A DNA stretch of 64,000 nt from SXOA01 sp051004015 (GTDB lineage Bacteria > Planctomycetota > Planctomycetia > Pirellulales > Pirellulaceae), in NCBI GenBank assembly GCA_051004015.1, contig JBPCKT010000157.1, positions 1-64,000 on the forward strand, read 5' to 3'. The position numbers and the translations under genes are program-made. The stretch's first letter is position 1; every line of letters starts with the position of its first letter. Under the pieces are notes generated by a model, which saw only the letters and a list, made by a program, of their open reading frames with translations, made no database searches and was not told the origin of the DNA. Positions 47,418-56,367 of the stretch are shown here, piece by piece.

Positions 47418-48836
47418 TCAGGCCATTAGCTCCGCAATCGCTTTCCCCGGCCGCACAAACGTCGGCCGCCCGCCCATGTCCGGCAGCGTTTGATGCTCAG
47501 GCACGCCGAGCAGGTGGTAGACGGTGGAAACTAGGTCGAGCGGCGCGACGGGGTCCGAGGCTGGAAACGCCGCCTGCTTGTCGCTCTTGCCGTAGACCAT
47601 GCCGCCGCGGACGCCGCCGCCTGCCAGCACCGTGGTGAAGCAGCCGGGCCAGTGGTCCCGGCCGTCGGCACCCGCCCCGGCGTCGCTGTTCCGCTGGCCG
47701 ACCTTGGGGGTGCGGCCGAATTCGCCCGTCCAGATTACCAGCGTCTCGTCGAGCATGTTCCGTTCGGTCAAATCGTCGAGCAGTGCCGAGAACGCCTGGT
47801 CAGCAGGAGGCATGAGCCGTGATTTCAAATCAATGAAATTGCGGCTGTGAGTGTCCCACAGGATGCTGACATTTTTGATGCCTTCGCTGGGCCAATACAC
47901 CGTCACCAGGGGCACTCCGCGCTCGATGAGCCGCCGGGCTTGTAGCACCGATTGGCCGTGGCAATTCATCCCGTACCGCTCCCGGACCTTCTGCGGCTCT
48001 TCGCCCAGGTTGAAGGCCCCCTTTTCCGTGGCCGCGCTCGTGAGCAGTTGGAACGCTCGCTCATTGTTCCTTTCGCGGGCAGCGAGGTTGGGCGATTGCC
48101 CCTGCCGAAGCTGCTCGTCGATTTGCTTCAGCAATCCGCGTCGGTCTTCTAACCGCGTGACCGAAAGTTCCGGCCGGAGCGTCATCTCCGCGATGCGATA
48201 GTTCTTGCCAATGGGGTCATTGTCAATGATCAGCGGGTCGAAGACCGGCCCCAACCAGCCGCCGAACTGTCCCTGGCTCGATTCGAGGAACCGGGGGACG
48301 TCGTTTTCCGGCTCCGGCTTGGGACGGAGGGAAACAAACGGCGGCAACACTCCGCGGCCGCGGCCAAGCTTAGAGAGGACCGCCCCGATCTGCGGCCATT
48401 GGCTGCGGATTTCGCCGCTTTGCACCGGCGGCTGGCCGGTGAGCATAAAGCTGGTGCCGGTGGTGTGGTCGGCGTTGTTGTGCGTCATCGAGCGAACGAT
48501 GCAAAGCTTATCCACCCGCTGGGCGAGCTGCGGCATGTGCTCGCAAATCTGAATGCCCGGCACCTTGGTGGCAATCGGCTTGAACTCCCCCCGAATCTGC
48601 TCCGGCTGGTCGGGCTTCATGTCCCAGGTGTCTTGGTGGGCCGGCCCGCCCCACATAAAGAGCAGAATGCACGCCTTGGCCTTGCCGAACGTCTTATCGT
48701 CCACCGCCGCTGGTGTTTTTCCCGCCAAGAGTTGCGGCAGCGTGAGTCCCAAAAGCCCAGCGGTGCCGGCGCGAAGAATCTCTCGCCGCGTGGGGCCGCG
48801 AGAGCGATGGTAGTTTTGGCAGCCGGGTAGAAGCAT
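47418..48836 (-). CDS. DUF1501 family Tat-exported protein
   Basis: A 472-residue DUF1501 protein, third in the window. Twin-arginine-like signal 'PTRREILRAGTAGLLGLTLP'. Marks: 'ILLFMWGGPAHQDTWDMKP', 'VRSMTHNNADHTTGTSFMLTG', 'WTGEFGRTPKVG' and 'GRDHWPGCF'. No DUF1549/1553 partner adjacent. Start ATG 48836; csrA lies just upstream on the same strand. Convergent with rph. Confidence 0.93.
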   Translation of the reverse strand: MLLPGCQNYHRSRGPTRREILRAGTAGLLGLTLPQLLAGKTPAAVDDKTFGKAKACILLFMWGGPAHQDTWDMKPDQPEQIRGEFKPIATKVPGIQICEHMPQLAQRVDKLCIVRSMTHNNADHTTGTSFMLTGQPPVQSGEIRSQWPQIGAVLSKLGRGRGVLPPFVSLRPKPEPENDVPRFLESSQGQFGGWLGPVFDPLIIDNDPIGKNYRIAEMTLRPELSVTRLEDRRGLLKQIDEQLRQGQSPNLAARERNNERAFQLLTSAATEKGAFNLGEEPQKVRERYGMNCHGQSVLQARRLIERGVPLVTVYWPSEGIKNVSILWDTHSRNFIDLKSRLMPPADQAFSALLDDLTERNMLDETLVIWTGEFGRTPKVGQRNSDAGAGADGRDHWPGCFTTVLAGGGVRGGMVYGKSDKQAAFPASDPVAPLDLVSTVYHLLGVPEHQTLPDMGGRPTFVRPGKAIAELMA

Positions 48837-48874
48837 CTATTCAGAGTAACCCGATATGCCGGCCCCGTGCAAGA

Positions 48875-49111
48875 TTAGTGAGTGTTCGTGCTCACCTTGG
48901 GAGCATCGGCATTCACCGTCGGACTCGCCTCGCCCGCGGGTCGCTCGCTCTCGCGCTGGAGAGCGTCATGCACCTCTTTGCGATGAACGGGGACGGTCGA
49001 GGGAGCTACAATTCCAAGCCGCACTTTGTCGCCGCGAATGTCGACAATTGTGAGGACGATATTCTCCCCAATGATAATGGACTCATCCCTCTTTCGTGAC
49101 AGAACAAGCAT
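48875..49111 (-). CDS. csrA: Carbon storage regulator CsrA
   Basis: A 78-residue RNA-binding protein that controls translation by binding GGA in leader RNAs. The N-terminal 55 residues are typical (MLVLSRKRDESIIIGENIVL; 'KVRLGIVAPSTVPVHRKEV'). The tail after about residue 55 (RPAGEASPTVNADAPKVSTN) is longer than in enterobacterial CsrA (61 aa) and looks disordered. ATG 49111 is the family start. No flagellar gene is nearby. Confidence 0.95.
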   Translation of the reverse strand: MLVLSRKRDESIIIGENIVLTIVDIRGDKVRLGIVAPSTVPVHRKEVHDALQRESERPAGEASPTVNADAPKVSTNTH

Positions 49112-49428
49112 GCCCACACCGCTTTCTAAGAAATGTCTCCTCCCGAGATGTTGAGGGATTCTACGAAGTTAGAAGTGTTTTTCCGGCGCTGCCATCGCGG
49201 AAAACGTGCGCAGGGAACCACCTCGGTGGGAAAGTCGCTTCGCGACGTCCGCCGTAACTCATTTGGCAGCAAATATTTACGCACATTTTCTATTGGGAGG
49301 AAAATGCCGGCTGTTTCTGAGTCCAAATCTCGTGCCAATCCGCAACTCCTGCTGGACACGTGGGACCGGCACACCGCATTTCCAGTAGCTCGTCGCCACC
49401 GCTCCGCGGAGGGGCTACATTCTTCGTT
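49112..49428. other. Intergenic, divergent promoters of csrA and deacetylase
   Basis: No credible gene. A weak CCGCTCCGCGGAGG hairpin is near 49399. Promoters of both genes must lie here but no clear boxes are seen. Confidence 0.5.
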
Positions 49429-51159
49429 ATGAACCGACAATCTCTCGTATCAGCCGTGGTCATACTCGCCAGCTCTCTCACCGCGCTCGCCCTGGAGCCG
49501 CTGCCGGATAAGCTCGTTGTCCTGACGTTCGACGACGCCTCGAAATCTCATTTCACGGTCGCCCGGCCGGTGCTGCTGAAGTACAAGTTCGGGGCGACAT
49601 TCTTTGTCACGGAGGGCTTCGATTTCAAGGACAACAAGATGGACTACATGACCTGGGAGGAAATCGCCCAGCTTCACAAGGACGGCTTCGAAGTCGGCAA
49701 CCATACACGAGACCATCTGGGTCTGACGAAGGAAAACGTACCGAAGATTGCCGAGCAATTGCAGGCGATCAACGCTCGTTGCAAAGAGCACGGCATTCCC
49801 ACGACCACCAGCTTTGCCTGGCCGGGGAATGCACTCTCGATGGAAGCTCTCGTGCCGCTCCGCAAGGAAGGCATTCTCTTCGCCCGCCGCGGTGGAGCGC
49901 CGGAGTTTGAATACAAGGAAGGCCGCGGCGTCGGCTATGAGCCCGGCCTCGATCACCCGCTGCTGATCCCTAGCGCCGGCGATGCCCGCCCGGACTGGAC
50001 GCTCGACAATTTCATTGCAGCGGCGGAAAAGGCGCGCTTCGGCCGAATTGCCGTGATCCAGTTTCACGGGGTCCCCGACACGGCCCACGCCTGGGTCAAC
50101 TCGTCGCAGGAGAATTTCGAAGCTTACATGAAGTACCTCGCCACGCAGGGCTATACGGTGATCGCCATGCGGGAGCTGGCGAAGTACGTCGATCCGAACA
50201 TCCTGCCGGGCGATCCGCAGGGGGCCATCAAGGATCGGCAGGCTCGTATTGCAGCTGGCAAGGATTTGGAGAACTTCCGCCAGTCGAAGAATCGTGAAGA
50301 CGTTGACTACTGGCTTGCTAATATGGTCACGCACGAGTTTACAACTGCTGAGATGTCTGCTGCCACGGGAAGGACCTATGATGCGGAGGGACTACGAAGG
50401 GCGGACGTTCCTAAACTCGCCCCGCGCGAGAAGAACTCGCTGCTCGTCCTCCCCTATCCCGGCGGCCGTCATCCGCGAATCGGCTTTCTCGAAGGAGCCA
50501 TTCGTCCCCAGCGAGAAACCAAAATCAGCGTCTTCGCCCCCTGGAAAGACGGCGGCTACGCGGTCGCTGATGTACCGGAAGCGATTTGGGTCCAAACCGG
50601 AGACAAGCCGCGCGAGCTTCTGTATCTCGCGCACACGCATGTGCCCACGATGTGGGACAAGCAAAGTGTCACGCTTGAGCCGCTCGAATGGAGCCGGGAG
50701 AAGGACGGCACGTTTCGCATGGAACGCAAACTCCCCAATGGCGTCACCTTCGGGACATTGGTCACGCCAACCCCCACCGAGGTCCGCCTGGAAATGTGGC
50801 TCACCAACGGCACCCGCGAGCCGCTCAAAGGTCTCTTGGTGCAAAACTGCGTCATGCTCAAGTCCCTCCGCGGCTTCGAGCAACAAACGGCCGACAACAA
50901 AGTGATTCAGAAGCCCTATGTCGCCTGCCGCAATCCGGCAGGGGACAAGTGGATCATCTCCGCTTGGGAAACGTGCGTTCGCCCCTGGGGAAATCCGCCT
51001 TGCCCTTGCCTCCACAGCGATCCGCAGTTCCCCGACTGCGATCCCGGCCAAACCGTCCGTCTCCGCGGCTGGCTGTCTTTCTATGAAGGGAAGGACTTAG
51101 CCGCCGAGCTCAAACGGATCGACGCCACGAAGTGGCAAAGTAGTCCGCTCACTCCGTGA
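49429..51159 (+). CDS. Secreted polysaccharide deacetylase (NodB homology)
   Basis: A 576-residue protein with signal peptide (SLVSAVVILASSLTALA). NodB domain (about 28-270): motif 1 'VVLTFDDASKSH', motif 2 'VGNHTRDHLG' (metal histidines, about 91-95), and 'VIQFHGVPD' near 215. A beta-rich C-terminal domain (about 330-576) has four cysteines in 'ETCVRPWGNPPCPCLHSD' and 'PDCDPGQT'. The substrate may be an N-acetylated sugar polymer. Its TGA stop lies within the double-hairpin repeat at 51139-51196. Confidence 0.9.
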   Translation: MNRQSLVSAVVILASSLTALALEPLPDKLVVLTFDDASKSHFTVARPVLLKYKFGATFFVTEGFDFKDNKMDYMTWEEIAQLHKDGFEVGNHTRDHLGLTKENVPKIAEQLQAINARCKEHGIPTTTSFAWPGNALSMEALVPLRKEGILFARRGGAPEFEYKEGRGVGYEPGLDHPLLIPSAGDARPDWTLDNFIAAAEKARFGRIAVIQFHGVPDTAHAWVNSSQENFEAYMKYLATQGYTVIAMRELAKYVDPNILPGDPQGAIKDRQARIAAGKDLENFRQSKNREDVDYWLANMVTHEFTTAEMSAATGRTYDAEGLRRADVPKLAPREKNSLLVLPYPGGRHPRIGFLEGAIRPQRETKISVFAPWKDGGYAVADVPEAIWVQTGDKPRELLYLAHTHVPTMWDKQSVTLEPLEWSREKDGTFRMERKLPNGVTFGTLVTPTPTEVRLEMWLTNGTREPLKGLLVQNCVMLKSLRGFEQQTADNKVIQKPYVACRNPAGDKWIISAWETCVRPWGNPPCPCLHSDPQFPDCDPGQTVRLRGWLSFYEGKDLAAELKRIDATKWQSSPLTP

Positions 51160-51196
51160 GCGGACATGCCTGCACACGGAGTGTGCAGGCTACTAT
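51139..51196. repeat. Double-hairpin element, copy 1
   Basis: AGTA (51139) ... TACT (51191) enclose two perfect 10-bp hairpins: GTCCGCTCAC-TCC-GTGAGCGGAC (51143-51165) and GCCTGCACAC-GGA-GTGTGCAGGC (51168-51190), 2 nt apart. Loops TCC and GGA are complementary. The deacetylase stop is inside. The same layout with unrelated stems is at 58098-58151. Confidence 0.85.
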
Positions 51197-51233
51197 GCGG
51201 CAAGAATCCCCCGCCAGCAGCGAATCACCTCTC

Positions 51234-51486
51234 ATGATCATCTCCGGCCTCTCCGGCAACGAAATCTACTGCCTTGCCCAAAAAGGGCTCGTCCCCGGCA
51301 ATATCGTCGTGGGAAACAGCGTGCAGTCGCTGGGCTTTTTCGGCGGCATTTCCAGCAGCCATCAAAAAGAACCCCGCCGTCCGCACCCAGGCCGATCAGC
51401 TCATCCCCCAAGCCGTCATCCGCGACCGCGACACCTTCATCGACGCCACGTTCCAGCTGCCGGGCAAAGATTTGGAACGGAAGTAG
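51234..51486 (+). pseudogene. Broken UPF0145/YbjQ-like fragment
   Basis: The frame from ATG 51234 encodes 'GLVPGNIVVGNSVQSLGFFG', typical of the start of heavy-metal-binding UPF0145 (YbjQ) proteins, for about 39 residues. It then loses similarity, while the +1 frame reads 'TQADQLIPQAVIRDRDTFID' up to a TAG at 51484-51486. A one-base-type frameshift near 51340-51360 and loss of the rest of the family's length are the simplest reading. Confidence 0.6.
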
Positions 51487-51489
51487 CGG

Positions 51490-51524
51490 CAAGAAAAGTA
51501 GGCCGCGAGTCCGCTCGCGAGCCA
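51490..51524 (+). repeat. 35-bp direct repeat, upstream copy
   Basis: CAAGAAAAGTAGGCCGCGAG... ; 34 of 35 identical to 55275-55309. Contains a GCGAG/CTCGC stem. The pair brackets the restriction-modification gene. Confidence 0.85.
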
Positions 51525-51662
51525 AAGGGTGTCCGCAGGACACCGCCGCCGCGGAGCCCGCCTCGCAATCTGGGTCGGGAGTCTTAGGCGATTGCTGTTA
51601 CCAGTCCGCTCCGCTGGCAACCTGTCCAGCACCTGCTATCATCACGCTTTCATTCCAGCAGC

Positions 51663-54600
51663 ATGGAAGACAGCATGGCGAAACGGAAGCAGGTCGTCTA
51701 CAACGGTCGCGGGCTCTTTGACGAGCAGCTTCAGCAGCACGAGCGGAAAGTCCGCCGTCAGCGGGCTCTTTTCATCCCCAAATTCCTCCGCGAAGCGGCT
51801 GCGAGCAATCTGCTGGAAGGGGAGGCGCGGGACCGGGCCTACCAAATCATTCTTCGCTGGGCGGATTTGGAAGCCGCAGGGCATCTTCCCGCCTACAAGG
51901 AAACGTCTATCGACACGCAGTTTCTCGATCAGATTTTCGGCGAGGGGCTCGGCTACCGGGTCAAAACCACCAGCCCCGAAGCGTGGGAGCTGGAACACAA
52001 GTATTTTGTGAAGGACGTGGGGACCGCCGACGCCGCCCTCGGCGAATTCCCCAAAACGCTCCTCCCCTCGGTCATGGTCGAACTCAAAGGGGCCATGACC
52101 GACCTCGACCGCGACCGGTCCAACGGCCGCACCGCCGTCCAGCAATGCTGGGACTACCTCAACGCCGTCCCCAGTTGCCCCTGGGGAATCGTTTCCAACT
52201 TCAAGACCATCCGCCTCTACCACCGCGAGAAAGGTACGCTCGCCTACGAGGAATTCTCGCTGCAAGAGCTGCGCGACCCGCAGACCTTCAACGAGTTCTA
52301 TTGCCTCTTCGAGCGCGGCGGCCTGCTCCATTCCCGCGCCGCCCAGCAGCCGCGGGCGCTGGAGCTTTTGCAGCGAACCACCGAGCGGCAGAAGGAAGTC
52401 GGGGACGAGCTCTACCAGATGTACCAGTGGCAGCGGTGGGAGCTGATCCAGCACCTCTATCGCAAGGAGGGAAAATCCCTCGATGCGGCCATCCGGATTG
52501 CCCAAAAACTTCTCGACCGGATCATCTTCATTGCCTTCTGCGAGGACCGGGAACTGCTCCCCGAAAATCTGCTGCGAGACACCGAGCAGGACGTTCGCAT
52601 GTACAGCCGGGCCAGGAACCCGCAGTGGGAAAGTTTTCTGGACCTGTTCACCGCCATCGACAAAGGAGCCAAGGGAAAGCGGGAGATTTCCGCCTTCAAC
52701 GGCGGCCTTTTTGCCGACGACCCGGAGATCAACTCGTTGGAGCTCGTCGCTGACAAATGGACCAACGGTTTTGTCGGCTTTGGCAAATACGACTTCTCCG
52801 AGGAAGTGAGCGTCGAAGTCCTGGGGCACCTGTTCGAGCGGTCGATCACGGAGCTCGAAAAGCTCCGCGTGGGCGGCCTCATTGCCCTGGAGGCCAATAT
52901 CGAAGGGGTGCCTGATTCTCCCGCGAAAACCGGCAAAGGGAAGGGAAAGAAGGGAAAGTTGCCTCGCAAGACTTCCGAGGACGAATTGACGTCTTCAAAG
53001 ATGACCAAAAGCGCCGAGCGGAAGCGGTTTGGCATCTATTACACGCCGCCGCCCTTTACTGGACTGATTGTCGAGCGGACGGTCGATGCACTAGCGAAAG
53101 ATCGCTTCGCCGCCCTTGCCCGGGCGCACAAGGTGGACCCAGAAGCCCGTCGCGACGCAGACAAAAAGAGGCTGTTGGCCTACTGGACTGCATGTCTCGA
53201 AGCGCTCAAGTCCATCACCGTCTGCGACCCCGCCTGCGGGTCAGGCGCGTTTCTGATTCGAGCCTATGAATCGCTTGACGCCCACTACAAAACGGTCATT
53301 CACGGCCTGGCCGGGGCGGGAATGGCTCCTGACAAGGTGACTGAACTCGAAGACTCCATCCCGGACGAAATCCTGAGCCGAAACCTATTCGGCGTGGACC
53401 TGTCGCAAGAAGCGGTTGAGATCACGCAGCTTGCCCTTTGGATACGCTCGGCACGGAAAGGAAAGACGCTCACCGATCTGTCGCAAAACATTATTTGGGG
53501 CAATAGTTTGGTGGCTGACGAGGAAACCGTGCGTCTGAATTACGGGCGACCTGATTCTAAAAAACAGCCCAAAGCCATGGGTTGGGAGACTGTTTTCCCA
53601 TCTATTTTTGCTTCGCCACGGACAGGCTTTGATTGCGTAATCGGCAATCCGCCGTGGGAACAATTGATGCTTTATGAAAGAGAATTCTTTGGCCTTACGG
53701 CACCAAATATTGCAAGCGCCCTAAACACCGCTGACCGAGGTCGCTTAATTGCGAAACTGGAGCGAGACAATCCGGAACTTTTCAAACTATATGAAACTGC
53801 AAAGCAAGACGCCGAACGTATGCAGGATTATGTGCAATCCTGCGGCCATTTTCCTCTAACTGCCAAGGGCCGAGCGAACACCTTCGCTCTTTTCGCAGAA
53901 TTGGCTTGCGGGATTGTGAATCCGCACGGTCGTGTCGGGCTTCTCGTGCCTTCGGGAATTGCGACCGACACTTCGACTAAAGAATTCTTCGCTGGGCTCA
54001 TGGAGAATAACCGGCTTGTTGGTCTGTACGATTTCGAAAACCGCCGACACATTTTCCCGGACGTAGACCCACGCTTTAAGTTTTGCGTTCTTCTATTTGG
54101 AGGCTCGGAAGTAAAAAGCACAATCGCGGATTTTGTGTTTTTTGCGCATCGAATGGAGGATCTACAAGAAAACTACCGCCATATTGATCTGTCTTGGAAA
54201 GAGTTGTCGCTCTTCAATCCCAACTCGAAGACTTGTCCTATTTTTCGCTCGCAGCGCGACGCGGCTCTCACCAAGTCGATTTACCGAAGAGTTCCAATTC
54301 TCATTGACAAATCGCGCCGAAAGGGCGGTAACCCTTGGGGCCTCCGCTTTAGGCAAGGTCTATTCAATCAAAGCAGCGACTCAGGGCTATTTAAGTCACG
54401 AGAAGCACTGAACGCTGAGGGATTCTCACTTTCTGGAAACCGCTGGACAAAACATGACGACTCTTTTCTGGCGCTTTACGAAGCGAAAATGGTTCAGGCA
54501 TATGATCACCGAGCCGCCAGCGTTGTTATCGACCGGAGTAACTGGGTGCGTCAGGGGCAAACCGAAGAAACGACATTGGTTTACCACCAAAACCCGGAAT

Positions 54601-55286
54601 TTGAAGTACAACCTCGCTATTGGGTCTTAGAGAGTGAAGTTCTTCAGGCGGCAGAAGGTAACCGGCGATGGGGCTTCGTTGTGTTCAAGGATATTACCAG
54701 CGCTACTAACACGCGCACTATGATCGCTGCGGCAATTCCGTGGTCAGCCGTTCCCCATCCTTTACCGCTAGTTCTTACTAGCCAAAGCCTGCGTCTAGAA
54801 ATGTGCTTATTGGCGAATTTCAATTCCATAATCTATGACTTTGTCTCTCGCCAAAAGGTTGGGGGGACGCACCTTACCTTCTTCATTGTCGAACAGATTC
54901 CAACACTTCCCCCAACCACTTACTCCGAAAAGTGCCCCTGGGCCAAGAGAGAGACCTTGGAGCACTGGATCAGCGAGCGGGTGCTGAAACTCTCCTGCAC
55001 GGCGGAAGATATGATCCCGCTCGCCCAGGCTTGCGACTTTAAGGGTTCGCGCGGCGACGGCGTCCATCTCTGGAAAGAAGAAGAGCGGGCTCAGCTCCGG
55101 GCCGAACTCGACGCCGCCTATTTCCACCTCTACGGCATCAGCCGCGAGGACGCCGAGTACATCCTCTCCACCTTCACCAACACTGGCTTGGTCCCCGCGG
55201 ACGAGCGCCCCACCCAGCAACTCCTCTGGTCCCCCGGCAGCCCTGGCGAACGGATTCTCGAAGCCTACGACCGCCAAGAAAAGTAG
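51663..55286 (+). CDS. Type IIG restriction-modification enzyme (Eco57I-like)
   Basis: A 1,207-residue single-chain restriction enzyme/N6-adenine methyltransferase. N-terminal nuclease-like part (about 1-250) has PD-(D/E)XK-type 'SVMVELKGAMTD' (about 138). Helical connector (about 260-430). Methyltransferase with SAM site 'DPACGSGAFLIRAYESLDAH' (motif I, about 522) and catalytic 'NPPWE' (motif IV, about 662). The target-recognition part follows (about 700-1090), then a closing helical segment. ATG 51663 or 51675. The segment from about 53,480 to 54,930 is visibly AT-richer than the rest, as if exchanged or acquired. No separate specificity or nuclease gene is adjacent. Foreign-DNA defence is the expected role; recognition site unknown. 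Confidence 0.9.
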   Translation: MEDSMAKRKQVVYNGRGLFDEQLQQHERKVRRQRALFIPKFLREAAASNLLEGEARDRAYQIILRWADLEAAGHLPAYKETSIDTQFLDQIFGEGLGYRVKTTSPEAWELEHKYFVKDVGTADAALGEFPKTLLPSVMVELKGAMTDLDRDRSNGRTAVQQCWDYLNAVPSCPWGIVSNFKTIRLYHREKGTLAYEEFSLQELRDPQTFNEFYCLFERGGLLHSRAAQQPRALELLQRTTERQKEVGDELYQMYQWQRWELIQHLYRKEGKSLDAAIRIAQKLLDRIIFIAFCEDRELLPENLLRDTEQDVRMYSRARNPQWESFLDLFTAIDKGAKGKREISAFNGGLFADDPEINSLELVADKWTNGFVGFGKYDFSEEVSVEVLGHLFERSITELEKLRVGGLIALEANIEGVPDSPAKTGKGKGKKGKLPRKTSEDELTSSKMTKSAERKRFGIYYTPPPFTGLIVERTVDALAKDRFAALARAHKVDPEARRDADKKRLLAYWTACLEALKSITVCDPACGSGAFLIRAYESLDAHYKTVIHGLAGAGMAPDKVTELEDSIPDEILSRNLFGVDLSQEAVEITQLALWIRSARKGKTLTDLSQNIIWGNSLVADEETVRLNYGRPDSKKQPKAMGWETVFPSIFASPRTGFDCVIGNPPWEQLMLYEREFFGLTAPNIASALNTADRGRLIAKLERDNPELFKLYETAKQDAERMQDYVQSCGHFPLTAKGRANTFALFAELACGIVNPHGRVGLLVPSGIATDTSTKEFFAGLMENNRLVGLYDFENRRHIFPDVDPRFKFCVLLFGGSEVKSTIADFVFFAHRMEDLQENYRHIDLSWKELSLFNPNSKTCPIFRSQRDAALTKSIYRRVPILIDKSRRKGGNPWGLRFRQGLFNQSSDSGLFKSREALNAEGFSLSGNRWTKHDDSFLALYEAKMVQAYDHRAASVVIDRSNWVRQGQTEETTLVYHQNPEFEVQPRYWVLESEVLQAAEGNRRWGFVVFKDITSATNTRTMIAAAIPWSAVPHPLPLVLTSQSLRLEMCLLANFNSIIYDFVSRQKVGGTHLTFFIVEQIPTLPPTTYSEKCPWAKRETLEHWISERVLKLSCTAEDMIPLAQACDFKGSRGDGVHLWKEEERAQLRAELDAAYFHLYGISREDAEYILSTFTNTGLVPADERPTQQLLWSPGSPGERILEAYDRQEK

Positions 55287-55309
55287 GCCGCGAGTCCTCT
55301 CGCGAGCCA
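55275..55309 (+). repeat. 35-bp direct repeat, downstream copy
   Basis: Starts inside the last codons of the restriction-modification gene (its TAG stop is in the repeat). 34 of 35 identical to 51490-51524; a stem-compensated inverted relative is at 55430-55460. Confidence 0.85.
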
Positions 55310-55429
55310 GCAGAGTGCGGATGGCGGGGCGAAACATATTCGACGTGAATGGACATCGCACGAGTATAGCTACCGCAGCGACCCGCTTACGCCGCTCCGC
55401 CTCGCTGGGGTCAAGACGTGCACTCTCGG

Positions 55430-55460
55430 GGCTCGCCAGAGGACTGGCGGCCTACTTTCC
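55430..55460 (-). repeat. Inverted relative of the 35-bp repeat
   Basis: The minus strand reads GGAAAGTAGGCCGCCAGTCC... The stem GCCAG/CTGGC replaces GCGAG/CTCGC of the other copies with both sides changed. Confidence 0.75.
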
Positions 55461-55556
55461 AGAATTCCGAAAAAAGTTTCCGCAGAGTGCCTCGGATAAC
55501 TGGACAGTAGTATATAATGCGGGGAGTGGATGGTGAGGGGTGAGGGGTGGGCCAGA

Positions 55557-55768
55557 CGCCACCGGCGGGCTTGTCCCGTCGGAGCGTTGTTTGGGAACCA
55601 GTTAACCGGCCTTCCCGCCTTAGCCACCGCCCGGTTTGACCGGGTGGAGCGATATTTGCCAGAGACATTGCTCCGGCGGGGCGAGCCCGCCGGTGGCAGG
55701 CGGAATGGAAGGGGGACGGTGTCTGGTTGCCAAACCGCGCTCCGCCGGGACGAGCCCGGCTGGGGGCG
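55557..55768. repeat. Three copies of a 44-45-bp repeat
   Basis: Copies at 55557-55600 (minus), 55655-55699 (plus) and 55724-55768 (plus). Shared core GCTCCGNCGGGRCRAGCCCG, preceded by TTNCCA(A/G)A. They lie next to each other with the first inverted. Confidence 0.75.
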
Positions 55769-55880
55769 GGGGCGGATTTCAGTTTTCAGTTTTCAGTTTC
55801 CAGATTTGGGGGCTCGGGTTAACCTCGGCGTCAGTCGCTGAAACCTGAAAAACCCTTATGGATTTCGCGAGGATGGAAGT

Positions 55881-56011
55881 GAATCAAAAATGACGGTGTG
55901 AATCAGACTTACGGCGACGTGAATCACCGAAACATGTGTACAAATAACAACTTACTATGATTCACCTCGTCGTAAGTCGCTGAAAAAATGCGTTGTGAAT
56001 CATGAATCAAA
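55881..56011. repeat. TGAATCA module, copy 2
   Basis: GTGAATCAAAA (about 55880), an inverted repeat with 21-bp arms 55906-55926 and 55958-55978 (19 of 21 pair; ACTTACG...GTGAATCA), 31-nt AT-rich spacer, then TTGTGAATCATGAATCAAA at 55993-56011 identical to 875-893. Confidence 0.82.
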
Positions 56012-56349
56012 CAATACTATCGGGGGGAGGCCAGCGATTCAAAAACCCTTATGGCCGTAGAACGAAGAAACCGAACCGGCGGACGCTGGGAATGGTCACT
56101 CGCTCAGAGTCCGACACCAGCCCGACGCGCGAGCGAGGGTGTTCCACGCGGGACCGCCGGAAATGGCCGGGCTCCAGAGGGCAGGACTCCCTGGCTGGTG
56201 CTTCGGGTTCGCGGGGGAGAGGAAACCAGCAGGGCGTGAATTAGAAATTGACGATATTCAGGCCCTCTCGAAGCACGTGAATAATGCAAAGGTTGAGTCT
56301 GCAAGGATTTGCGGCGATTTATCCATCCCGAAACAGGTTGAAAAACGAG

Positions 56350-56367
56350 TTGTGAATCATGAATAAA
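56350..56367 (+). repeat. TGAATCA box, copy 3 (partial)
   Basis: TTGTGAATCATGAATAAA, one base shorter than the 19-bp box of copies 1 and 2, preceded by GTTGAAAAACGAG much like GCTGAAAAAATGCG before copy 2. Confidence 0.7.

Larger units (their letters stand above)
51160..51662. other. Non-coding gap with relic gene and repeats
   Basis: Holds the broken YbjQ-like fragment (51234-51486), the first copy of the 35-bp repeat (51490-51524) and a small hairpin GGTGTCC-GCA-GGACACC near 51528. No intact gene. Confidence 0.6.

Noticed and set aside
49133..49432. 99-residue plus-strand frame between csrA and the deacetylase
   Set aside because: No family features and it overlaps the likely promoter region of both genes.
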